64,000 nt of DNA, taken from the NCBI GenBank assembly GCA_949493535.1, contig CASZWJ010000006.1:1-64000 (forward strand), given 5' to 3'. The notes below the pieces were generated by a model. That model searched no databases. It was given only the letters and a program-made list of their open reading frames with translations, and was not told the origin of the DNA. The position numbers were made by a program, and so were the translations under genes. The stretch is from an uncultured Alphaproteobacteria bacterium. GTDB taxonomy: Bacteria; Pseudomonadota; Alphaproteobacteria; RF32; CAG-239. Positions 53,604 through 62,639 of this stretch are shown piece by piece (positions within the stretch are counted from its first letter, which is position 1; each line of letters begins with the position of its first letter).

Positions 53604-54500
53604 TTACAATTTGCAACTGGTTTCGCAGCAATTAAAAAGCTTTTCCAGTTCCCGATGAATATGGTTGATGTTATTAACCACGATTATTCCGGCATCTGCC
53701 ATGGCATCTTTTTTATCTTGAGCAGAAATCCGGCCACGGGTAATAATGTCGCCGGCATAGCCCATTTTATGTCCGAAAGGCACGGCGTCTCCGGCCACAA
53801 AACCGATAATCGGCTTTTTAACCGGCAGATTTTTATAATAACGGGCTGCATCCTCTTCAAAAGTTCCGCCCAAACGCCCCAGCATGATTATCGCCGAAGT
53901 GTCAACATCACGTTGAAAACGCTCGATTGCCTCAATAAAATCCATGCCGATTATCATATCGTCACCCAAACCGATGACGGTGGACTGTCCCAGATTGACG
54001 CGGTTGGTTTCAATAACTGCCTCATATGTCATAGTTGACGAGCGGGAAATAATGCCGATTTTTCCGGGGCAATGGATATTCTCGGGAAAAATTCCCAAAC
54101 GCGCCTCTCCCGGCGTAATGATTCCCGGCGTATTCGGACCGATAAGCTTGGTCTTGCTGCCGTTCAACATGGCTTTAATTTCCAGCATATCCTGAATCGG
54201 CACGCCGTCAGCAATACAAACAACCAAATCCAGTTCAGCTTCTACAGCCTCCTTCATTGCGCCTTTCACATATGGCGCCGGCACGAACATAACGCTGGCA
54301 TTGGCTTTGGTCGCGTCAACAGCTTCCCGCACCGTATTAAAAACCGGCAGCCCCAAGTGCATTTCTCCGCCTTTTCCCGGCGTTATGCCGCCGACAACCT
54401 TTGTGCCGTAATCAAGCGAACGTTTAATATGAAATGTTGCCTGATTACCGGTAATACCCTGACAAATAACTTTGGTATTTTTTCCGACAAGAATAGACAT
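53604..54500 (-). CDS. Succinyl-CoA synthetase alpha-like protein lacking the catalytic His
   Basis: The protein has 298 residues. The CoA-binding Rossmann domain (GKNTKVICQGITGNQATFH) and ligase domain match SucD. The phosphohistidine position is changed: the family's MGHAGA reads KMGYAGD here, so Tyr248 (TAT, 53757-53759) replaces the phosphorylated His (His246 in E. coli). Another His lies four residues earlier. SRSST replaces the usual SRSGT phosphate-loop segment. Conventional ADP/GDP-forming catalysis needs that His, so the pair may be altered in function, or catalytically compromised. The start overlaps the sucC-like stop (TGATG). Confidence 0.82.
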   Translation of the reverse strand: MSILVGKNTKVICQGITGNQATFHIKRSLDYGTKVVGGITPGKGGEMHLGLPVFNTVREAVDATKANASVMFVPAPYVKGAMKEAVEAELDLVVCIADGVPIQDMLEIKAMLNGSKTKLIGPNTPGIITPGEARLGIFPENIHCPGKIGIISRSSTMTYEAVIETNRVNLGQSTVIGLGDDMIIGMDFIEAIERFQRDVDTSAIIMLGRLGGTFEEDAARYYKNLPVKKPIIGFVAGDAVPFGHKMGYAGDIITRGRISAQDKKDAMADAGIIVVNNINHIHRELEKLFNCCETSCKL

Positions 54501-55702
54501 CAGTCACTCTCCTCCACGGCTTTTATTAAGGCATCTGCTGCTTCTTCCATTTCATCGGCAATAATAATCGGCAGTTTGGAATGCTTTAGAATCTCTTTGG
54601 CCTCATCTTTGTTGGTTCCTTCAAAACGGACGACCAACGGCACATTCAAACCGACCTCGGAAGCCGCGGCAATAATTCCGTCGGCAATCAGGTTACAGCG
54701 CAGGAAACCGCCGAGAATGTTAATCAAAATTCCCTCGACTTTAGGGTTGGTCATAATGATTTTGATACCCGAGGCAATTTTATCCTTGTCAACGCCGCCT
54801 TTTACATTAAGGCTGCAAGCAACGCCGAATCCTTTGGCGTGCAATATATCCATTACGGCCATGGCCAAGCCGTCGCCGTTGACGATACAACCGATATTGC
54901 CTTCAAATTCAGAATATGAAAAACGATATTTGGCTGCCTGAAGCTCCCGTTCGTTTTCCTCATAATCATCCTGAAGCATCTTAATGTCTTTATGACGGTA
55001 AAGGGCATTGTCGTCAAAAGATATTTTGGCATCAAGCGCAATCAGGCTCCCGTTTGACAAAACGCCGACCGGATTAATCTCAATCATTGTCGCATCATTT
55101 TCAATAAAAGCCTGATGCAGCCCATTGACAAAAGTTTCCAAGCTTTTGGCACTCCGCGGAGATAACTTCAAAAACTCTAAAATCTGTTGGATTTGTTTCG
55201 GCGCCACATTCTCATGAAGAGATAATTTTATTTTCAAAATTTTTTCAGGTTCGTTAATCGCAATATCGCTGATATCTTTATCTACCGTTTCGGCAACAAG
55301 AAGCGTCAACGCAGGAAGCATGCGGTCAATAACCAATCCGGCGTAAAAAACTTTTTTGACCTTGTTAAAAGCTTCAACATAAATGCGGCCGACTTGTTTT
55401 CCCTTAGGGCCGGTCTGCATGGTAACCAATGTCGAACCCAGCATTTGCTCGGCATTTTTGATAATATCGCGGCGGCTTTTTATCATGCGGACACCGCCTT
55501 TGCGTCCGGCTTTGGCTTCCAAGAAATAACCGCTTTTGCGTGCGCCGGACTGTATCTGGGCTTTCAAGACCCAAGGCCCGCGGAAAGAAACGGCAGATGC
55601 CACGCGCTTAGCTTCATTCGGAGTATAGGCAATACCGCCTTTCGGGATTGTAATCCCGTATTTATGCAAAATCTTTTTCGCCTGATACTCATGAATATTC
55701 AT
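54500..55702 (-). CDS. Succinyl-CoA synthetase beta-like protein (divergent)
   Basis: The protein has 400 residues. The ATP-grasp N-terminal domain (MNIHEYQAKKILHKYG) and C-terminal CoA-ligase domain (INILGGFLRCNLIADGI) are clear. ALDAKISFDDNALYRH is typical of SucC. The usual LDVGGG motif near residue 275 is LNVKGG here, a change at a normally invariant position. AAGGAAC lies upstream of the ATG. It is coupled to the alpha-like gene by overlap and lies 12 bases after sufE. The ligase normally makes succinyl-CoA or malyl-CoA reversibly; the substrate here is uncertain. Confidence 0.8.
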   Translation of the reverse strand: MNIHEYQAKKILHKYGITIPKGGIAYTPNEAKRVASAVSFRGPWVLKAQIQSGARKSGYFLEAKAGRKGGVRMIKSRRDIIKNAEQMLGSTLVTMQTGPKGKQVGRIYVEAFNKVKKVFYAGLVIDRMLPALTLLVAETVDKDISDIAINEPEKILKIKLSLHENVAPKQIQQILEFLKLSPRSAKSLETFVNGLHQAFIENDATMIEINPVGVLSNGSLIALDAKISFDDNALYRHKDIKMLQDDYEENERELQAAKYRFSYSEFEGNIGCIVNGDGLAMAVMDILHAKGFGVACSLNVKGGVDKDKIASGIKIIMTNPKVEGILINILGGFLRCNLIADGIIAAASEVGLNVPLVVRFEGTNKDEAKEILKHSKLPIIIADEMEEAADALIKAVEESD

Positions 55703-55714
55703 CGGGTTTGTTCC

Positions 55715-56113
55715 TTAAAAGGCATCCGCATAATGCAGGATTTTTTCTGTCATAGCTGTCAAACCGTTGCGTCGGCTCGGGCTTAAATGCTCATGCAAAC
55801 CAAGGCGGCTGAAGATGTCAGAGATGTCAACTTTTTTGATTTCATCCGGCGTTTTTCCCGAAAAAGCCGTCAAGACAATAAACATAATCCCTTTGACAAT
55901 TGCGGCATCGCTGTCTCCGCGGAAGCTCAGAATTTCACCTTTCTTTTCGGGAACAAGCCAAACCTGTGACTGGCAACCGCGGACTTTCCATTCATCCTGA
56001 TAAAAATTATCTTCCAGCGGCTCAAGCTTGGTGCCTAAGTCGATAATATAACGGTATTTGTCTTCCCAATCGTCCAACAGTTCAAAATTATCAATTAATT
56101 CGCCGATTTCCAT
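55715..56113 (-). CDS. sufE: SufE-type cysteine desulfuration protein
   Basis: SufE accepts sulfur from the SufS desulfurase and passes it to the SufBCD scaffold. The protein has 132 residues. The active Cys is C47 in VRGCQSQVW, the family hallmark. It lies away from the sufBCD/sufS genes, 12 bases upstream of the sucC-like gene on the same strand. It is probably co-transcribed with the sucCD-like pair. Confidence 0.93.
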   Translation of the reverse strand: MEIGELIDNFELLDDWEDKYRYIIDLGTKLEPLEDNFYQDEWKVRGCQSQVWLVPEKKGEILSFRGDSDAAIVKGIMFIVLTAFSGKTPDEIKKVDISDIFSRLGLHEHLSPSRRNGLTAMTEKILHYADAF

Positions 56114-56220
56114 TTCCTGCGCCCCGATAAATGAAATATGTCAAAATATGTAACACTTTAATCGCCTCTCGTAAAGGCTTTTTTCCCAGTAATTATATGC
56201 AAAAAAGTAAGCATTTTGAT

Positions 56221-56248
56221 TTGACATCCGAAATTAAAATGTTATGGT
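56221..56248 (+). promoter_or_regulatory. Sigma70-type promoter
   Basis: TTGACA (56221-56226) and TATGGT (56243-56248) are 16 bases apart, 33 bases upstream of the ATG at 56281. It lies inside a longer open frame and supports the later start. Confidence 0.6.
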
Positions 56249-56280
56249 ATAGCTATTTCCCAAACATAAGAGATAAAAAG

Positions 56281-57042
56281 ATGAAGATTACGATTACGCT
56301 CCTGAAAAAAGACGAGCAGATTATGAGCCGGCTGGCCAATGCTTACCGCAATTCATACAATACCTTGTCTGCCGGATACAAATCCAGAGAAGAAATGGCT
56401 TTGTATACTTATGATTATTTTTATCAGAAAGTCAGAAGATTTGCCGCAGAAAACGAGCAAAGCAACCTTTCGCGCACATTTACCGTCAATCTGGAGGGCC
56501 AACCGGTCGGATTTGTCCGTTACAGCAAGATTCCCGAGTATTACAAACAAAACCAAAACGGGGAAACAAAAGACTTTGAACACGGCATGATGGACGGCTA
56601 TGAATATGCATGGTACCGTAAAGTTAAATTTGTCGATGATGTAAAACTTGACGATTCGACTATGATTTTGAACCAAATTTATCTTGATCCGTCTGTTCAG
56701 CACAAAGGTTTGGGTACATACATTCTGGCTCAAACTCTGCCTAAAATGAAAGAAAAAGGCGTTCGCAACCTGATTTTGGAATATAATCGCGATAACCTTA
56801 ACGGTGAAAAATTTTATCAATCTTTCGGTTTTCAGCCCTTGGCAGATACCGAAGACTTGGATCATATTCTGCCTGATCGCGAGGGAAAGACAAAATTCTG
56901 CATCAGCAAAGTAAAAATGGTACATGTCGATGTGGCAACAGCTTTAGAAAAAGCCAATGCTAAAATTGCCGCCAAGCAAAAAGCCATGACTGCCGGACAA
57001 GTTGTAATCGGAATGCTGAACCATGGTTCAAAACAGTATTAA
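56281..57042 (+). CDS. GNAT-family N-acetyltransferase
   Basis: The protein has 253 residues. The acetyl-CoA-binding motif A is IYLDPSVQHKGLGTYILAQ (about 140-158), with the Q/R-x-x-G-x-G/A pattern as QHKGLG. The later NLILEYNRDNLNGEKFYQSFGF is a standard GNAT C-terminal motif. Substrate is unknown. I start at the ATG at 56281 because of the promoter just upstream and AAGAGAT; the longer frame from 56131 is not family-like. It overlaps the following M14 gene by 20 bases, so the two are coupled. Confidence 0.85.
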   Translation: MKITITLLKKDEQIMSRLANAYRNSYNTLSAGYKSREEMALYTYDYFYQKVRRFAAENEQSNLSRTFTVNLEGQPVGFVRYSKIPEYYKQNQNGETKDFEHGMMDGYEYAWYRKVKFVDDVKLDDSTMILNQIYLDPSVQHKGLGTYILAQTLPKMKEKGVRNLILEYNRDNLNGEKFYQSFGFQPLADTEDLDHILPDREGKTKFCISKVKMVHVDVATALEKANAKIAAKQKAMTAGQVVIGMLNHGSKQY

Positions 57043-57721
57043 AAAAATCGAAAGCATTTCCAGCCCGCAGGGCCGCGAAATTGCCTTTTACGAATTAAAA
57101 AACAGCAACGCGCCTGCCAATATCTTTTTTTTAGGCACTTTTCACGGTGACGAAAACGAAGGCGAATACGCGATTTTGCAGTTTATGGAAGAATTAAAAA
57201 AAGAAATTCCTCAAGGCTGTTTATACAATCTCTATTTTCTGCCCTGCCTGAATCCGGACGGAAAAGCCTTGCAGACACGCTTTAACGCCAATAAAGTTGA
57301 TTTAAACCGCAATTATCCGACCGCCAATTTCAAAAACGAAACACAGACGCTGGATTATGAAAAAGTCAAATGCGGTGCGCCGGCTTCAGAAGTTGAAACA
57401 AAATTTATGATGAAACTGGTTGAGCAATACCGGCCGGCTGTTATCATTTCCATTCACTCAGATTTGCATCTGATTGATTATGACGGCCCCGCTAAAGATT
57501 TGGCTCTTATGTATAGCGATAAAACCGGATACAGGTTCGTGGAAAACGTCGGCTATGAAACGCCCGGCTCTTTCGGCACATGGGCCGGCATTGAAAAACA
57601 GATTCCGCTGATTACGCTGGAAACCTGGCGCGGCAAAACAGATGAAGAAAAAGAAAAAATCTGGCAGGAAATCAGGCCGGCTTTTTATGAAACATTAAAA
57701 TTCCGATTGAAAAACAGCTAG
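57023..57721 (+). CDS. M14-family zinc carboxypeptidase (MpaA-like)
   Basis: The protein has 232 residues. The first zinc motif is H41-x-x-E44 in GTFHGDENEGEY. DLNRNYP marks the substrate carboxylate-binding region, and the third zinc ligand is a His in ISIHSDLH (about 152). A catalytic Glu is in TLETWRG. The short M14 form resembles murein peptide amidase A, which cleaves the gamma-D-glutamyl-DAP bond in cell-wall recycling; that specificity is inferred. It is coupled to the GNAT gene and ends in a 4-base convergent overlap with sufT. Confidence 0.82.
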   Translation: MVQNSIKKIESISSPQGREIAFYELKNSNAPANIFFLGTFHGDENEGEYAILQFMEELKKEIPQGCLYNLYFLPCLNPDGKALQTRFNANKVDLNRNYPTANFKNETQTLDYEKVKCGAPASEVETKFMMKLVEQYRPAVIISIHSDLHLIDYDGPAKDLALMYSDKTGYRFVENVGYETPGSFGTWAGIEKQIPLITLETWRGKTDEEKEKIWQEIRPAFYETLKFRLKNS

Positions 57722-58167
57722 AACAATTCAATCATCATCTTGGCTTCTTCGGTCATTCGCTCCGGCGTCCATGCCGGTTCCCAGACGATTTTAACCTCGA
57801 CTTCGCCGGTACCTTCAACCAAAGCGACGGCATCCGCCGCCTGCTGCGGCAAAACGCCGGCAACCGGGCAAGTCGGCGCCGTGACCGTCATATCAATTGC
57901 GACATTGCCGTTTTCTTTAATATCAATATGATAGATTAATCCCATGTCATAGACGTTAATCATGATTTCAGGGTCTGATACGGTCTTTAACGCCTCAATA
58001 ACATCTTCTTTTGAAGCGATTTTTTCTCCTTCTGCCAACGGTTTTCCGGCATGGGCAACATAATTTTGCAATTCATCCGTTGCCGAAACCTCTTCGGCAA
58101 GCCCCATTGCCCCCAGCAATTGGCGTTCATTGGCATCTAAAATATCAGGATTATTTTCCGTCATCAT
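57718..58167 (-). CDS. sufT: SufT-like MIP18/DUF59 iron-sulfur assembly protein
   Basis: The protein has 149 residues. After an N-terminal extension, the DUF59/MIP18 domain is clear: KTVSDPEIMINVYDMGLIY and TVTAPTCPVAGVLP with the conserved Cys, then WEPAWTPERMTEEAK. Such proteins help mature or transfer Fe-S clusters. Location at the downstream end of the suf gene run supports that role. Two consecutive ATG codons (58167, 58164) are possible starts after AGGA. There is a convergent four-base overlap with the M14 gene. Confidence 0.88.
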   Translation of the reverse strand: MMTENNPDILDANERQLLGAMGLAEEVSATDELQNYVAHAGKPLAEGEKIASKEDVIEALKTVSDPEIMINVYDMGLIYHIDIKENGNVAIDMTVTAPTCPVAGVLPQQAADAVALVEGTGEVEVKIVWEPAWTPERMTEEAKMMIELF

Positions 58168-58217
58168 CCATTCCTAAAATTTGCACTCAACAAAATATAA
58201 AACATTGCGGCCGATTG

Positions 58218-59126
58218 TCAAGACAGGCTCGGGCGGCCGAACAGAATCAAGCCGATAACCGAGACTAACAAAAACAACAAAAGTTTAGAGCTTACACGCT
58301 CATAACAACAATCGGAACGACAACGCTGATAGATGTTGTTCATTATTTTTAACCAAACGGGATACAAGAAAATCAATGCAGAAATATAAGCGGGGTTCGG
58401 CGTGTAAGCCATCCCGAAATTTTTAACGGCAACGGCTATGCCTACCATAACAGCCGCAATCATTCCCAGCAGCAGGCTGCGACGCTCAAACAACATTTGC
58501 TGCCAATTTTTGTTATCGCGTATAAAAACGGCAAAGTTTCCCAATCCGGCAAAAAAACTTGTAATCATAATATAGTAAAAACTGGCGGCATAAACATCAT
58601 TCAACCCAAAATCCATAATCACTTTTTGCAAATTATCAATAACGGCTGCCAAACACAAACTCGGCAGCAAATATTTCAGCGCCTTGTAATGATTAGAATT
58701 GTGGCTAATCATCAGAATTGTCCAGGTAAAACCGCCCAAACACAGCAGAACGATTGCAAAACGCAGCGGCATATGCCAATATTCCATTATTTGCATCGGT
58801 TTAAAAGCGAACCACATAAAAAAAGTGATTCCGACAGAAAGAGGCTGCAAGGCAGAGCCGACCTCAGCACCGCAGCTGGAAACAACGTTAAAGAAACGGT
58901 TATCGCTATAAGCTATGACTAAGCCGGTTATAACACATAAAAGCCAAAAGCCCATTCCGGGATTAAACGGAAAGAAGAAGGAAAACGGCAGCATCACAAG
59001 AGCCAAACCGACACCGCGATAGACCATAAACAATGCCGGTTTCATTTTAATTTGCTGATTATACAGAATATAAACCGCCGTTACTAAACCGGCCAAGAGG
59101 CCAAAAAACCACCATAAATTTTCCAT
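58218..59126 (-). CDS. EamA/DMT-type multi-pass transporter-like protein
   Basis: The protein has 302 residues with about ten membrane segments in two similar halves. Examples are WWFFGLLAGLVTAVYILY, where the N-terminal half starts, and FYYIMITSFFAGLGNFAVF in the second half. This is the pattern of drug/metabolite transporters of the EamA type. Substrate is unknown. AGGAC precedes the ATG. It sits between sufS and sufT on the same strand. An association with Fe-S assembly is not implied by family knowledge. Confidence 0.75.
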   Translation of the reverse strand: MENLWWFFGLLAGLVTAVYILYNQQIKMKPALFMVYRGVGLALVMLPFSFFFPFNPGMGFWLLCVITGLVIAYSDNRFFNVVSSCGAEVGSALQPLSVGITFFMWFAFKPMQIMEYWHMPLRFAIVLLCLGGFTWTILMISHNSNHYKALKYLLPSLCLAAVIDNLQKVIMDFGLNDVYAASFYYIMITSFFAGLGNFAVFIRDNKNWQQMLFERRSLLLGMIAAVMVGIAVAVKNFGMAYTPNPAYISALIFLYPVWLKIMNNIYQRCRSDCCYERVSSKLLLFLLVSVIGLILFGRPSLS

Positions 59127-59179
59127 TTTAGCTGTCCTAAATTAAAACATTTATGGTTATATACATTTTAAACGAAAAG

Positions 59180-60394
59180 TCAAAAGAAAGTCTTGGCTTT
59201 TTTCAGAGCGGCCGCCAAGCAGTCAATATCTTCTTTGGTCGTGTAAAGTCCAAAGCTGGCTCGGGCGACGGACTCATAACCCATGCGGTGAACCAAAGGC
59301 TCGGCGCAATGATGCCCGACACGGACCGATACGCCTTCTTTGTTCAGAATAAAGGCCAAATCCTGCGGGTGGATATCATCCATAACAAAAGAAAAGACAC
59401 CGCCTTTGCCTTCTGCGGTTCCGACCAATTTCAAACCTTCAATTCCGCTTAATTTTTCAAAAGCATAATCAACCAGCTCTTTTTCATGGGCAACAATATT
59501 ATCAAGCCCGACACACATCATATAATTCAAAGCCTCACCCAGACCGATAGCTTCAACGATTGCCGGCGTTCCGGCTTCAAAACGGGCGGGAGGTTCTTCA
59601 AAAGTGGTTTTCTCATAAGTCACATGGTCGACCATATCTCCGCCGGTCTGATAAGGCGGCATCGAATCGAGAATGTCATATTTGCCGTATAAAACGCCGA
59701 TACCGGTCGGCCCGTAAGTTTTATGCCCCGAAAAGGCCAGAAAATCGCAATCCATATCCTGAACATCTATCGGATGATGAACGGCATACTGGCAGGCGTC
59801 AGCCAAAATCAGCGCGCCGGCGTTATGCGCCGCTTTTGCCATTTCTTTTATCGGAAAAATCGTTCCCAAAACATTGGACATTGCCGTTACGGCAACCAGT
59901 TTGGTTTTCGGGTTCAGCTGTTTTTCAAATTCTTCCCAGATAAAGCTGCCGTCATCGCCGATTTTAAAAATTTTGAGCGTGCAGCCCAACTCATCGCGCA
60001 GCATTTGCCATGGCACCAAATTGGCATGATGCTCGGCTTCGGAGATTAAGACTTCGTCTCCGGGTTTTAAATTTTTGCGTCCCCAGGTTGCCGCAACCAA
60101 ATTAATCGCTTCTGTCGCATTGCGGGTAAAAACAATTTCTTTGTGACTGGCAGCATTAAGAAATTTTTGCACGGTTTTGCGGGCTTCTTCATAATCCCAG
60201 GTAATTTGCTCCGAGAGCATGTATGAACCGCGGTGGACGTTGGAATATTCTTTGGTATAGATGTCGTATATGCGGTTTATGACGCATTGCGGCTTTTGCG
60301 CAGAAGCGCCCGAATCCAAAAAAGTATTCGGCTTTCCGTTGACTTTTTGCTGCAAAACCGGAAAATCTTTCCTTATTTCATATACGTCATACAT
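59180..60394 (-). CDS. sufS: Cysteine desulfurase (SufS type)
   Basis: This PLP enzyme takes sulfur from cysteine for Fe-S clusters. The protein has 404 residues. The PLP Lys lies in FSGHKTYGPTG (about residue 225), and the catalytic Cys in VRVGHHCAEP (about 361), both in the group II (SufS) pattern. The N-terminal FLDSGASAQKPQ and NVHRGSY are typical. AGAGGA precedes the ATG. It is separated from sufD by an alpha/beta hydrolase gene. Confidence 0.96.
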   Translation of the reverse strand: MYDVYEIRKDFPVLQQKVNGKPNTFLDSGASAQKPQCVINRIYDIYTKEYSNVHRGSYMLSEQITWDYEEARKTVQKFLNAASHKEIVFTRNATEAINLVAATWGRKNLKPGDEVLISEAEHHANLVPWQMLRDELGCTLKIFKIGDDGSFIWEEFEKQLNPKTKLVAVTAMSNVLGTIFPIKEMAKAAHNAGALILADACQYAVHHPIDVQDMDCDFLAFSGHKTYGPTGIGVLYGKYDILDSMPPYQTGGDMVDHVTYEKTTFEEPPARFEAGTPAIVEAIGLGEALNYMMCVGLDNIVAHEKELVDYAFEKLSGIEGLKLVGTAEGKGGVFSFVMDDIHPQDLAFILNKEGVSVRVGHHCAEPLVHRMGYESVARASFGLYTTKEDIDCLAAALKKAKTFF

Positions 60395-60443
60395 TGTTTA
60401 ATCCTCTTTCCCCCTACTCTATAAATTTAAGATGTTTACGGAG

Positions 60444-61226
60444 TTATTCAAGTTTTTTCAACCAATTATCAATTGCATTATATAAATCTTTTTGATTAGC
60501 TTCGCTGTCAAAAGTATGCGGGCAATTTTCAACAATTATCAATTCTTTCGGCGCTTCAATCTTTTCAAACAAGCGCTCATTATTATAAACCGTTGACGAC
60601 AAATCATTCTCTCCGGCTATCAATAAGGTCGGCGCCTTAATTCTGCCGGCGTTAAAAACCATATCATAATTCTGCAAATCCAGCACGAAATCAAACGGCA
60701 CATATCCGTAAATGCTTTTATCCGAACTTTTGCGGCAAAAGCGTTCGTTAGTTTCACGCCACTTTTCAAAAAACTCTTGGTTATGTAGCATATAAGAACG
60801 CAGATAATATTTACCGCCGACCATAGCTCCTAACCCGACCAACCGGCTGACTTTCTCAGGATAATCTTCAGCATATTTCAAAACGCTGCCGCCGCCGAGA
60901 GAATGTCCGCAGAGAGCAAAAGGCTCTGCATAAAAATCCTGCGCCTTAGCCCAATCAATCACCGTTTGCAAATCAGCCAAAGAATTGGTCTGATTGGCAA
61001 ACTTAATATCGCCGTCGCTTTCGCCGAAAGAAAAGCGCGTATCAAAAGAGACGACAACATAGCCGTTATTCAAAAAGGCCTCAGCCGTCCGGCGAATCAC
61101 ATGATATTCTTTAAAACTGGACAATCCGTGTTCAATAAAAACCAATCTGCGATTGCCTTTGCTTTCCAGCCCTTCAATTAAAACCGCCAGCCTTTCGCCT
61201 TCGGCATTTTTAATAAAAAAGCTCAT
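60444..61226 (-). CDS. Alpha/beta-hydrolase
   Basis: The protein has 260 residues. The nucleophile elbow is CGHSLGGGSVLKYA (Ser in GHSLGG, about residue 108). The oxyanion region lies near IEHGLSSFKEYH, the acid lies in AGENDLSSTVYNNERL and the His in CPHTFDSEA. The fold resembles small peptidase/esterase-type hydrolases; substrate is unknown. The start overlaps the sufD stop by 4 bases (ATGA), so it is translationally coupled inside the suf run. Its role in Fe-S assembly is unclear. Confidence 0.85.
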   Translation of the reverse strand: MSFFIKNAEGERLAVLIEGLESKGNRRLVFIEHGLSSFKEYHVIRRTAEAFLNNGYVVVSFDTRFSFGESDGDIKFANQTNSLADLQTVIDWAKAQDFYAEPFALCGHSLGGGSVLKYAEDYPEKVSRLVGLGAMVGGKYYLRSYMLHNQEFFEKWRETNERFCRKSSDKSIYGYVPFDFVLDLQNYDMVFNAGRIKAPTLLIAGENDLSSTVYNNERLFEKIEAPKELIIVENCPHTFDSEANQKDLYNAIDNWLKKLE

Positions 61227-62638
61227 TTGACAGGTTCCGTCTGCGCCGCGGATTTTATCCAGTTCCGAACAGCTTCGTTTTGAATTTTGGAAATAACATC
61301 TTCCAAATAAGCATCTATCAGAATCTGTTTGGCTTCTTCCCTGCCTATACCGCGCGACTGCATATAAAACAACTGCCGCTCGTCAAGTTCGCCGCTGGCA
61401 GCCCCATGCGAACATTTTACGTCATCGGCAAAAATTTCCAATTCGGGCTTAACGTCAATTTCTGCCGTATCCGACAACAGCAAAGCTTTATGAAGCTGAT
61501 GCCCCGCCGTTTGAACCGCATCGGGCGCGATATGGATTTTTCCCTGAAAAACGCCGCGCGCATCGCCATTGACAACGCCTTTAACCAACTGCTCAGAAAA
61601 AGTCTGCGGCGCAAGGTGCTCAATATTTGTCGTCGTATCAAGCGTTGCCCAGCCGGACATAATATAAGCGGCATTGACTTCGGCAGAAGCTTTTTCATCC
61701 GTCAGCCTGACCTTAATTTCATTGCGGCCGATATTTGCCCCTTTTTGCAGGCAGAAACTGCGGTATTCGGCTTCGGCCTTTTGTTTGACAAAGCTCAGAG
61801 AAACATGGTTTGCCTTATAGGCTTCATCTTGCAGCTTATAATGGTTAAACCGGCTGTTTTTACCCAAAACAATTTCATTGACAATATTGGTAAAATAACG
61901 GGATTTCTGCGCGCCGGCATATTTATACCATTCAACCAATTCCGCCTCGGCTCCGTTTTCCAAAACAATAAGGTTGCGCAGATTGCAAAAAAGGTTTTTG
62001 CTGCCTGCTTCCGTATGGTTAATCAGCATAATCGGCTTATCAAGCTTCACATCTTTGTTGATGCGGATATAAATCCCTTCTTCCATATAAGCCGTATTCA
62101 GCGCGGCGAAAGGATAACCGTCCAGTTCGGCGATTTTTCCCAGATGTTCTTTGGCTTCGTCAATCAAAACGGCTTCCATTAGCGTGATAATCTCCACGCC
62201 GCGCGGCAAAGCCGGAAAAATCGGAATAAACTTGCCGTTCACAAAATGGATTTGATAAGCATCAAAAGGAATGCCGTAATTCAGGTTCAATTCATGATTG
62301 TGACAATGGCATTCTCCGCCGCAGCCGCACTCGTGGGAATCGTCATGATGATGCCCGCAGCCGCAGTCTTCATGCCGGCAATCGCCACTACAATCGCAAT
62401 TTTCATGATGGCAGCAGCAAGCTTCCGTTGTTTCCGCCCGCAGCTCATCCAAAAAATTTGACGGCAGAAAAACAAAATCATCCGCATTCAAATCACGCGG
62501 CTTGGTATATTTCCAAGCTTCTGTTTTGGCTGTCGGCACGCCTTGTTCTTCAAAGGAATCGCGGCCTTTGTTGCGCAGGGCCTGAAGCCACGGAATATAT
62601 TCGCCAAAGAGTTTAATATCTTGCAGAAGACCGGTCAT
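61223..62638 (-). CDS. sufD: Fe-S cluster assembly protein SufD with Cys/His-rich insertion
   Basis: SufD partners SufB and SufC in the scaffold complex. The protein has 471 residues. The C-terminal SufBD beta-helix domain is typical (LVKGVVNGDARGVFQGKI; DDVKCSHGAASGELDERQL). The oddity is residues 73-115 (positions 62294-62422): 12 Cys and 10 His within 43 residues, with runs such as ACCCHHENCDC and CGHHHDDSHECGC. This resembles a metallothionein or metal-chaperone segment and is not part of SufD as I know it. It could bind iron, zinc, nickel or copper. The gene starts one base after sufC. Confidence 0.92.
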   Translation of the reverse strand: MTGLLQDIKLFGEYIPWLQALRNKGRDSFEEQGVPTAKTEAWKYTKPRDLNADDFVFLPSNFLDELRAETTEACCCHHENCDCSGDCRHEDCGCGHHHDDSHECGCGGECHCHNHELNLNYGIPFDAYQIHFVNGKFIPIFPALPRGVEIITLMEAVLIDEAKEHLGKIAELDGYPFAALNTAYMEEGIYIRINKDVKLDKPIMLINHTEAGSKNLFCNLRNLIVLENGAEAELVEWYKYAGAQKSRYFTNIVNEIVLGKNSRFNHYKLQDEAYKANHVSLSFVKQKAEAEYRSFCLQKGANIGRNEIKVRLTDEKASAEVNAAYIMSGWATLDTTTNIEHLAPQTFSEQLVKGVVNGDARGVFQGKIHIAPDAVQTAGHQLHKALLLSDTAEIDVKPELEIFADDVKCSHGAASGELDERQLFYMQSRGIGREEAKQILIDAYLEDVISKIQNEAVRNWIKSAAQTEPVK

Positions 62639-62639
62639 T

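Noticed and set aside
56131..56280. Longer N-terminus for the GNAT protein
   Set aside because: It contains the promoter TTGACA-N16-TATGGT and is unlike GNAT sequences.
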